Source: JAJZJT01 sp049964655 (GTDB taxonomy: Bacteria; Actinomycetota; Acidimicrobiia; Acidimicrobiales; RAAP-2). From it: 40,521 bases of DNA. The DNA lies in the NCBI GenBank assembly GCA_049964655.1, contig JBMFXC010000013.1, positions 1 through 40,521 of the forward strand, given 5' to 3'. Positions within the stretch are counted from its first letter, which is position 1, and every line of letters begins with the position of its first letter. The position numbers and the translations under genes are program-made. Shown here piece by piece: positions 7,230-13,958 of the stretch. The notes below the pieces were generated by a model. The model was not told the origin of the DNA. It was given only the letters and a program-made list of their open reading frames with translations, and made no database searches.

Positions 7230-9193
7230 GCCTCCACCTTGGCACGGACGGCGCCGTTCGTGCCGCTGGCCGGGGCGAGCGGCACGTGGAGCCGGGCGTA
7301 CACGGCGGCACCGACCGGGGACGGCAGCCAGCTGACCGCCAGGAGCTCTTCGCGAGAAGCGTTCCGTAGCCCGCTCATCCCGCCGAACTGCTCGAGCAGC
7401 CGGGTACGGCGCCGCTGGCCGAGCCCCGGCACCCCGTCGAGCACGCTTGCCGTCATGCGCTTGCCCCGCAGCGTGCGGTGGTAGGTGACGGCGAAGCGGT
7501 GGGCCTCGTCGCGGACCTGTTGGAGGAGGTAGAGGGCCTCGGACTGCCGGGGCAGGCGCAACGGTTCGGGACGGCCCGGGACGTAGACCTCTTCGAAGCT
7601 CTTGGCCAGGGCGGCAATTGGCACCTTCTCGGTAAGGCCCAGGTGGTCGAGCACCCGCATTCCGACATGGAGCTGGCCGAGCCCACCGTCGAGCAGGAGC
7701 AGCTGGGGTGGGTAGGCGAAGCGGCGCCGCGCCTCCCGCCTTCGGACCGAGGTACCGTCGGCGTCCTCCTCCACCGGTCCCACCTCACCGACCCCGGGCA
7801 TACCGCGGCGCTCGTCCTCGAGCAGCGAGGTCAGGCGACGGGTGAGCACCTCTTCCATCGCCGCGTAGTCGTCGTTGCCGGGGACGGTGGTCACCCGGAA
7901 GTGCCGGTAGTCCTGCTTCTTCGCCAGCCCGTCCTCGAAGACGACCATCGAGCCGACGTAGTCGGTGCCTTGGAGGTGGCTCATGTCGTAGCACTCGATG
8001 CGAAGTGGCGCCTGCGGGAGGCCGAGGGCGGCTTGGAGGGACTCGAGGGCCCGTGCTCGGCTGTTGTGGTCGGCCATCCGAGAGAGCCGATGGCGGACGA
8101 AGGCGTCGTGGGCGTTCCGTTCGACGGTTTCGGCCAGGGCGCGTTTCACGCCGCGCCGGGGGATGCGGACGACCACCGGACCACCTCGCCGAGCCCGGAG
8201 GTAGGCGGTCGTCCCCTCGGGATCGGCAAGCTGGTCGGGCACCAGGACCAGTGGCGGCACGCCGTTGGCCGCGTCCGCGTACACGTCGACGAGGACGCGG
8301 TCGAGCAGCTCTCCGGAGGTGAGGTCTTCGACCTTGTCGACCAGCAGGCCGAGACGGCCGATGACCTTGCCGGCTCGGACGTGGAACACCTGGACGGCAG
8401 CCTCGAGGTCGTCGCCGGCGACGCCCACGACGTCGAGGTCTTCTGGGTGCTCGAGCTCCATCTGACGCACGGCGTCGGCGGCCCGCACGGCTTCGAGCCG
8501 GTCGCGCAACCGTGCTGCTCGCTCGAACTCGAGGGCGGCGGCCGCCGCTGCCATGTCGGCTTCGAGCGCCTGTTCGAGCGGTGCCGTGCGCCCGGCCAGG
8601 AACCCCATGACGTCGTCGACCATGGCCTGGTAGTCGCCGTGGCCGACCTGTCCGACGCACGGGCCGCAGCACCGTTCGATATGGAACAGCAGGCAAGGGC
8701 GGCCGAGCCGCTCGTGCCGGTGGAGCTTGGCGTCCGAGCAGGTGCGCAGCGGGTAGGAGCGCAGGAGAAGGTCGAGGGTGCCCCGGATGGCCCCCACGTT
8801 GGGGTAGGGCCCGAAGTACCGGACGCCGGCCCGCTTGCGGCCGCGCACGACGGCGGGGCGTGGCCACTCGTCACCGACGGTGACGGCGAGCCAGGGGTAG
8901 CTCTTGTTGTCCTTCAGGCGGACGTTGTAGCGAGGCTGGTGCTGCTGGATCAGGTTGTGCTCGAGGAGGAGCGCTTCTGCTTCATTGGCTACGACGACCC
9001 ACTCGACATGGTCGGCCTGGGCGACCATCTGCGCCGTGCGAGGGGCGAGCAGGTGGGGATCGGCGAAGTACGAGGCGAGCCGTTGCCGCAGCGACTTCGC
9101 CTTGCCGACGTAGAGCACGCGCCCGGAGCCGTCGACGAACTGGTAGGACCCCGGACTGTCGGGGATGGACGACGCTGGGGGACGGCTCAGCAC
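7226..9193 (-). CDS. uvrC: UvrABC excinuclease subunit C
   Basis: A 655-residue nuclease that makes both incisions in nucleotide excision repair after UvrB marks the lesion. An N-terminal GIY-YIG nuclease domain (GSY at about 15-17, LYVGKAKSLRQRL at about 27-39) comes first. A cysteine-containing middle region and a UVR helical pair (near residue 213, ALEFERAARLRDRLE) follow. Next are the RNase H-like endonuclease region (IECYDMSHLQGTDYVGSMVVF, from about 397) and a C-terminal helix-hairpin-helix (DGVPGLGQRRRTRLLEQFGG, about 583). I chose the GTG at 9193 because it gives the standard N-terminus; longer frames add Arg/Pro-rich noise. No good ribosome site precedes it. A CACACT hexamer ends 6 bases before the GTG, an imperfect form of the geometry seen at uvrA and uvrB. 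Confidence 0.95.
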   Translation of the reverse strand: MLSRPPASSIPDSPGSYQFVDGSGRVLYVGKAKSLRQRLASYFADPHLLAPRTAQMVAQADHVEWVVVANEAEALLLEHNLIQQHQPRYNVRLKDNKSYPWLAVTVGDEWPRPAVVRGRKRAGVRYFGPYPNVGAIRGTLDLLLRSYPLRTCSDAKLHRHERLGRPCLLFHIERCCGPCVGQVGHGDYQAMVDDVMGFLAGRTAPLEQALEADMAAAAAALEFERAARLRDRLEAVRAADAVRQMELEHPEDLDVVGVAGDDLEAAVQVFHVRAGKVIGRLGLLVDKVEDLTSGELLDRVLVDVYADAANGVPPLVLVPDQLADPEGTTAYLRARRGGPVVVRIPRRGVKRALAETVERNAHDAFVRHRLSRMADHNSRARALESLQAALGLPQAPLRIECYDMSHLQGTDYVGSMVVFEDGLAKKQDYRHFRVTTVPGNDDYAAMEEVLTRRLTSLLEDERRGMPGVGEVGPVEEDADGTSVRRREARRRFAYPPQLLLLDGGLGQLHVGMRVLDHLGLTEKVPIAALAKSFEEVYVPGRPEPLRLPRQSEALYLLQQVRDEAHRFAVTYHRTLRGKRMTASVLDGVPGLGQRRRTRLLEQFGGMSGLRNASREELLAVSWLPSPVGAAVYARLHVPLAPASGTNGAVRAKVEA

Positions 9194-9253
9194 GGGTCCA
9201 GTGTGCCGCGGCCCGCCGCTGCGTCGTGCCGATGTCGGCTGAGCCCCGGGCCT

Positions 9254-9295
9254 GTGTGGACGGCGAAGCGGCACGTGTGGACGGCGATGCGGCAC
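9254..9295 (+). repeat. Two tandem 21-bp direct repeats upstream of nadA
   Basis: Bases 9254-9274 and 9275-9295 are adjacent copies that differ at one position. Each starts GTGTGGACGGCGA and ends GCGGCAC. The spacing of two helical turns places both copies on the same DNA face. They occupy the -35 and upstream area of the candidate nadA promoter and the region behind uvrC, so they could be an operator for a regulator of either gene. No known binding site was recognised. Confidence 0.6.
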
Positions 9296-9313
9296 GCGGC
9301 GCGGGTGCCGACC

Positions 9314-9319
9314 TAGACT
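9314..9319 (+). promoter_or_regulatory. nadA: Candidate -10 element for nadA
   Basis: TAGACT matches the actinobacterial TANNNT consensus and lies 19 bases after the 21-bp repeats. It would give an untranslated leader of about 118 bases before the nadA ATG. The expected -35 position falls inside the second 21-bp repeat and has no recognisable hexamer. Confidence 0.4.
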
Positions 9320-9326
9320 GAGTGCA

Positions 9327-9443
9327 CGCCGGCCTGGTATCCGGCGACACGAACCGCTCCGGGGCCGACATCCCCGCGGATGGGCGACCAGGCTGTCCCC
9401 GCCGGCCACGACCAGAGCGCCTCCCCAAGGGGGTAGCACGACG
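9327..9443 (+). promoter_or_regulatory. Structured 5' leader of nadA
   Basis: The leader contains a perfect 6-bp hairpin (CGCCGG 9327-9332 with CCGGCG 9341-9346, 8-base loop). A second imperfect stem at about 9354-9379 pairs GGGG with CCCC and CCGC with GCGG. A pyrimidine run just before the ribosome site (CCTCCCC next to AAGGGGG) could mask it. This might be a regulatory RNA, but I could not match it to a known riboswitch class. Confidence 0.25.
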
Positions 9444-10565
9444 ATGATCCGGCTCCAAGCGGCACTTCCCGAGCGATACGCGGCCGCGTCGCCCGACGAG
9501 CTCGCCGACATGATCGCCACAGCCAAGCAGGCGCTCGGTTCCCGAGTCCTGGTGCTCGGTCACCACTACCAACGCGACGAGGTGATGCGGTGGGCAGACG
9601 CCCGCGGCGACTCGTTCGCTCTCTCCCGCTTGGCAGCCGACCGGCACGACGCCGAGTTCGTGGTGTTCTGTGGCGTCCACTTCATGGCCGAGTCCGCCGA
9701 CGTGCTGACAGACGAACGGCAGCAGGTCGTGCTGCCCGATCTCAACGCCGGGTGCTCGATGGCGGACATGGCCGACCTCGACGCCGTCGAGGAGGCCTGG
9801 GAGGTGCTCGGCACCGTCACGGACCTCGATCGAGTCGTGCCGGTCACCTACATGAACTCGTCAGCCGCCCTGAAGGCCTTCGTCGGCCGCCACGGTGGCG
9901 TGGTGTGCACCTCGTCGAACGCCCGGGCGGTCGTCACCTGGGCCATCGGGGACCGCCGCTCCCCCGGCGGGACACCCCACGGTGACCAGGTGCTCTTCTT
10001 CCCCGACCAGCACCTCGGGCGCAACACCGGGTTCCAGCTCGGCTACGGCGCCGACGACATGGCGGTGTGGGACCCGCGGCGAGCACGGGGCGGCCTCGAC
10101 GACGCGACCCTCAAGGCGGCGTCGCTCCTCCTGTGGAACGGGCACTGCTCGGTGCACCAGCGGTTCCGTCCCGAGCACGTCGCCGCCTTCCGCCAGGAAC
10201 ATCCCGGTGCCCTCGTGGTGGTCCACCCCGAGTGCTCGCACGAGGTGGTGGAGGTTGCCGACCTGGTTGGTTCGACCGACTTCATCATCAAGGCAGTCGC
10301 CGACGCGCCGCCGGGGTCGGTGATCGGCGTGGCGACGGAGATCCACCTCGTCGAACGGCTGGCCGCCGAGACGCCGGACAAGACGGTTCGCTCGATCGAC
10401 CCGCTGGTCTGCCCCTGCTCGACGATGTACCGCATCGACGCGGCACACCTCGCCTGGGTCCTCGAAGGGCTGGTGGCAGGCGAGGTGCGCAACCGGATCA
10501 CCGTCGACGAGGAGACGGCGCACTGGGCGCGCGTCGCCCTCGAGCGGATGCTCGCCACCGTGTAG
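9444..10565 (+). CDS. nadA: Quinolinate synthase A
   Basis: A 373-residue [4Fe-4S] enzyme that condenses iminoaspartate with dihydroxyacetone phosphate to quinolinate in de novo NAD synthesis. Family signatures are VLGHHYQRDEV (37-47), FCGVHFMAES (75-84), YMNSSAALKA, TSSNA and FFPDQHLGRN. By comparison with E. coli NadA (Cys113, Cys200, Cys297), the likely cluster ligands are Cys104 (NAGCSM), Cys235 (NGHCSVH) and Cys325 or Cys323 (VCPCSTM). The ATG is preceded by AAGGGGG at about 10 bases. nadB and nadC, often adjacent, are not in the window. It lies alone on the plus strand between uvrC (divergent) and uvrA (convergent). Confidence 0.96.
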   Translation: MIRLQAALPERYAAASPDELADMIATAKQALGSRVLVLGHHYQRDEVMRWADARGDSFALSRLAADRHDAEFVVFCGVHFMAESADVLTDERQQVVLPDLNAGCSMADMADLDAVEEAWEVLGTVTDLDRVVPVTYMNSSAALKAFVGRHGGVVCTSSNARAVVTWAIGDRRSPGGTPHGDQVLFFPDQHLGRNTGFQLGYGADDMAVWDPRRARGGLDDATLKAASLLLWNGHCSVHQRFRPEHVAAFRQEHPGALVVVHPECSHEVVEVADLVGSTDFIIKAVADAPPGSVIGVATEIHLVERLAAETPDKTVRSIDPLVCPCSTMYRIDAAHLAWVLEGLVAGEVRNRITVDEETAHWARVALERMLATV

Positions 10566-10813
10566 CAACTCCGAGTGCCGGTTCGGCTACCGGGATCCCG
10601 GGAGTGCGCTGGGGGCTGGACTGACCCCCGCCGAGGCTGCCGATCTGGCCTCGGTGGCCCGAGCATTTGACGCGGTGCTCGTCGCCCCCGATCCCCTCCT
10701 GCCCAGCCGTGCTGCCGACGTGGTCGAGACCGCTCGTCGCCTCCGGCCTGTCCTGGTGTCCTCCGCCCGGCGACGGCAAGGGCACTAGCGGCCGACTGGT
10801 CAGGCCTTCGGGG
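10566..10813. other. Intergenic region between convergent nadA and uvrA, with a cryptic open frame
   Basis: This 248-base gap separates the 3' ends of nadA and uvrA. It holds a 12-bp palindrome (CCGGGATCCCGG, 10590-10601) and a GGGGG/CCCCC hairpin (10611-10615 with 10625-10629), neither followed by a T-run. One plus-strand frame ending at the TAG at 10786-10788 reads as protein-like sequence from CTG 10621 (LTPAEAADLASVARAFDAV at the start). The only standard start codon is GTG at 10654, with no ribosome site. It may be a gene remnant, a short peptide or chance. Confidence 0.25.
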
Positions 10814-13800
10814 CTAGGAGCCTCGATGGGCGCCGGACCGGTCGCGACGCGCCGGGGCTTGGCGGGCGGCCCCCGTGCTCGCTGCCTTCCGGGCGGCCCC
10901 CGTGCTCGCTGCCTTCCGGGCGGCCCCCGTGCTCGCTGCCTTCCGGGCGGCCCCGCCCCGACTCCCACGACGGGTGGTGGACGTCGTGGTGTCGTCCGTC
11001 ACGTCGCCAGCAGCCCGATCGGTAGCGCTGGCTCGGGCGGGCACTGGCGTCAGGCCAGGTGCCCGGCGTGCACCGGCGAGCACACCCGCCAGCACCGCAC
11101 CCGTGTAGCTGTCAGGGTGGGTGGCGACCGCTTCGGGCGTGCCGGTCGCCACCACCCGGCCGCCGCGGTCCCCTCCTTCGGGCCCGAGGTCGACGACCCA
11201 GTCGGCCGACTTCACCACGTCGAGGTTGTGCTCGATGACCACCACGGTGTTGCCCTGGGCCACCAGACGGTCGAGCACCTCGAGCAGGCGACGGACGTCG
11301 TCGAAGTGCAGACCGGTGGTCGGCTCGTCGAGCACGTAGAGGGTGTGGCCGGTCGAGCGACGACTGAGCTCGGAAGCCAGCTTGACCCGTTGGGCCTCTC
11401 CTCCCGACAGCGTGGTGGCCGGCTGTCCGAGACGCACGTAGCCGAGGCCCACGTCGACCAGGGTCTGGAGGTGACGAGCGATGGCCGGCTGGTGGGCGAA
11501 GAACTCGAGGGCCTCTTCGCAGGAGAGGTCGAGCACGTCGGCGATGCTCTTGCCCCGGAAGGTGACCTCGAGCGTGTCCCGGTTGTACCGGGCGCCCTTG
11601 CACACCTCGCACGGCACGTACACGTCGGGCAGGAAGTGCATCTCGATGCGGAGCGTGCCGTCCCCGGCGCACGCCTCGCACCGGCCGCCCTTGACGTTGA
11701 AGGAAAAGCGGCCAGGCAGGTAGCCACGGACCTTGGCCTCGGGCGTCTCGGCGAAGAGCTTCCGAATGTGGTCGAAGACCCCGGTGTAGGTTGCCGGGTT
11801 CGAGCGCGGCGTGCGCCCGATGGGCGCCTGGTCGACCTCGACGACCTTGTCGACGGCCGCGGTCCCCTCGATGGACCGATGGAGACCGGGGACGGCGCGC
11901 CGCCGCTGCACCTGCTGGGCAAGCGCGCGCAAGAGGATGTCGTTGACCAGGGTGGACTTACCCGAGCCGGACACGCCGGTGACCGCCACCAGGCAGCCCA
12001 ACGGGAACGCCACCGTGATGTCGGCGAGGTTGTGCTCGCGTGCCCCGACCACGGTCAGCGCCTGGCCGGTGCCCGCGCGGCGCTGTTCGGGCACCGGGAT
12101 GGTGCGTTGTCCCGACAGGTACTGCCCGGTGATGGACTCGCGGTTCGCCTCGATGCCGTCCGGCCCGGTGACCGGGCCGGAGTGGACGATCCGCCCTCCG
12201 TGCTCCCCTGCTCCCGGGCCGACGTCGACCACGTGGTCGGCGACGCGGATGGTCTCCTCGTCGTGCTCGACCACGAGGACGGTGTTGCCGAGGTCGCGCA
12301 GTCGCTGGAGGGTGGCGATGAGGCGCTGGTTGTCACGGGGGTGCAGTCCGATGGAGGGTTCGTCGAGGACGTAGAGGACCCCGACCAGCCCACTGCCGAT
12401 CTGGCTGGCCAGACGGATGCGCTGGGCTTCGCCCCCCGACAGGGTCGTCGCCGAGCGAGCCAGGGTGAGGTAGTCGAGACCCACGTCGAGGAGGAACTGC
12501 ATGCGCTCACGCACCTCGCGCAGCACGCGGTCGGCGATCAGGTGGTCGCGGTCGGACAGGTCGAGCGCAGCCACCTCGGCGACGGCCCGGCCGATGGGGA
12601 GCGAGCACAGCTCGTGGATGGACAGGCCGCCGACGGTCACGGCGAGCGCCTCTGGGCGGAGCCGTGCGCCCTGGCAGGCTGGGCACGGCACCTCCCGCAG
12701 GTAGGACTCGAGGCTGTCGCGCAGGACGTCGGACTCCGCTTCGGCGTGGCGTCGACGCAGCCACGGGACGATCCCCTCGTAACGGGTCTCGAACGAGCGC
12801 TGCCGACCGTAGCGGTTGCGGTAGGTCAACTGGACGTGGCGGTCTCCCGCCCCGTAGAGGACGAGGCGACGGTCGGCTGGTCGGAGGTCCTGCCAGGGGA
12901 CCGTGGTCGAGAACCCGCCCAGCTCGGCCACGGCGTCGACGACCCGCTGGAAGTAGTCGCTGCGTCCCCCCGACCACGGGGCGAGGGCGCCGTCGGCCAG
13001 GGAGCGCCCAGGGTCGGGGACGACCAGGTCGGGATCGACCTCGAAGGTGGTCCCGAGGCCCGAGCAGGCCGGACACGCCCCGAAGGGAGAATTGAAGGAG
13101 AACGTCCGGGGCTCTGGCTCTTCGAAGCTCAACCCGCAGTGGGTGCAGGAGAGGTGCTGGCTGAAGGTGATGGCCTCGGACTCGGTGCCGTCCGGGGCCA
13201 CCTCGACGATCTCGGCGACACCTTCGGCCAGCCCGAGGGCCGTCTCGAGTGACTCGGTCAGGCGTCGGCGGATGTCGTCACGTCGCACGAGACGGTCGAC
13301 CACCACTTCGATGGTGTGCTGTTCGTAGCGGGCAAGGTCGAGCCCGTCCCGCTCGGACAGCTCGACCGTGGTGCCGTCCACCCGCACGCGGGCGAAGCCC
13401 TGCTTGGCCAGCTCGTCGAGGAGGCTCGTGTACTCGCCCTTGCGGCCGCGCACCACCGGAGCCAGCACGACGAAACGGGTGCCCTCCGGCATGGCCATCA
13501 CCCGGTCGACGATCTGTTGGGGGCTCTGCCGGGCGACCGGACGGCCGCACGCCGGGCAGTGGGGCTTGCCCACCCGAGCGTAGAGCAGACGGAGGTAGTC
13601 GTAGACCTCGGTCACCGTTCCCACGGTGGAGCGGGGGTTGTGGGAGGCCGACTTCTGGTCGATGGAGATGGCCGGGGAGAGCCCTTCGATGAAGTCGACG
13701 TCGGGCTTGTCCATCTGACCGAGGAACTGCCGGGCGTAGGCCGAGAGCGACTCGACGTACCGGCGCTGCCCCTCGGCGTAGATGGTGTCGAAGGCAAGGG

Positions 13801-13918
13801 AGGACTTGCCGGACCCGGACAGGCCGGTGAAGACGATCAGGCGGTCCCGGGGCAGGTCGACGGAGACGTCCTGGAGGTTGTGCTCACGGGCCCCGCGGAC
13901 CACCAGACGCTCGGTCAC
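10814..13918 (-). CDS. uvrA: UvrABC excinuclease subunit A
   Basis: A 1034-residue ABC-type ATPase that recognises bulky DNA damage and loads UvrB. Two nucleotide-binding domains are present, with Walker A loops GLSGSGKSSLAFDT and GVSGSGKSTLVND and signatures LSGGEAQRIRLASQIG and LSGGEAQRVKLASEL. Zinc modules appear as CTHCGLSF...CPACSGLG and CEACAGDG...CEVCKGAR. The protein is longer than most UvrA (about 940-970) because of a basic tail of about 85 residues containing three GAARKAAST repeats. The GTG at 13918 gives the standard N-terminus; a TATCCT hexamer ends 6 bases before it, suggesting a leaderless transcript in addition to read-through from uvrB 40 bases upstream. Confidence 0.97.
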   Translation of the reverse strand: MTERLVVRGAREHNLQDVSVDLPRDRLIVFTGLSGSGKSSLAFDTIYAEGQRRYVESLSAYARQFLGQMDKPDVDFIEGLSPAISIDQKSASHNPRSTVGTVTEVYDYLRLLYARVGKPHCPACGRPVARQSPQQIVDRVMAMPEGTRFVVLAPVVRGRKGEYTSLLDELAKQGFARVRVDGTTVELSERDGLDLARYEQHTIEVVVDRLVRRDDIRRRLTESLETALGLAEGVAEIVEVAPDGTESEAITFSQHLSCTHCGLSFEEPEPRTFSFNSPFGACPACSGLGTTFEVDPDLVVPDPGRSLADGALAPWSGGRSDYFQRVVDAVAELGGFSTTVPWQDLRPADRRLVLYGAGDRHVQLTYRNRYGRQRSFETRYEGIVPWLRRRHAEAESDVLRDSLESYLREVPCPACQGARLRPEALAVTVGGLSIHELCSLPIGRAVAEVAALDLSDRDHLIADRVLREVRERMQFLLDVGLDYLTLARSATTLSGGEAQRIRLASQIGSGLVGVLYVLDEPSIGLHPRDNQRLIATLQRLRDLGNTVLVVEHDEETIRVADHVVDVGPGAGEHGGRIVHSGPVTGPDGIEANRESITGQYLSGQRTIPVPEQRRAGTGQALTVVGAREHNLADITVAFPLGCLVAVTGVSGSGKSTLVNDILLRALAQQVQRRRAVPGLHRSIEGTAAVDKVVEVDQAPIGRTPRSNPATYTGVFDHIRKLFAETPEAKVRGYLPGRFSFNVKGGRCEACAGDGTLRIEMHFLPDVYVPCEVCKGARYNRDTLEVTFRGKSIADVLDLSCEEALEFFAHQPAIARHLQTLVDVGLGYVRLGQPATTLSGGEAQRVKLASELSRRSTGHTLYVLDEPTTGLHFDDVRRLLEVLDRLVAQGNTVVVIEHNLDVVKSADWVVDLGPEGGDRGGRVVATGTPEAVATHPDSYTGAVLAGVLAGARRAPGLTPVPARASATDRAAGDVTDDTTTSTTRRGSRGGAARKAASTGAARKAASTGAARKAASTGAARQAPARRDRSGAHRGS
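10864..10944. repeat. Three tandem 27-bp repeats in the 3' end of uvrA
   Basis: Units 10864-10890, 10891-10917 and 10918-10944 are identical, and a 10-base partial unit follows at 10945-10954. On the minus strand each encodes nine residues, GAARKAAST, giving a lysine/alanine-rich histone-like tail on UvrA. The unit length is a multiple of three, so changes in copy number would keep the reading frame. Confidence 0.95.
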
Positions 13919-13924
13919 CGGGTG

Positions 13925-13930
13925 AGGATA
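13925..13930 (-). promoter_or_regulatory. Leaderless-type -10 element of uvrA
   Basis: TATCCT on the minus strand is followed by six bases (CACCCG) and then the GTG start. Actinobacterial promoters with TANNNT at this distance usually start transcription at or next to the start codon. No -35 box is evident. Confidence 0.5.
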
Positions 13931-13958
13931 CCGGCCAGAGGTGGCGCCCCAGCCGCCG

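Noticed and set aside
9320..9443. nadA leader as a known NAD riboswitch
   Set aside because: I could not identify the conserved core of any known class; it is kept only as an unassigned structured leader.
10590..10629. Rho-independent terminators after nadA
   Set aside because: The palindrome and GGGGG/CCCCC hairpin are not followed by a T-run in either direction.
10864..10954. CRISPR-like repeat array
   Set aside because: The 27-bp units are directly adjacent with no spacers and encode in-frame peptide repeats of UvrA.
10667..13252. 861-codon plus-strand open frame
   Set aside because: It runs antisense to uvrA, whose motifs are unmistakable; the predicted product has no recognisable domain.
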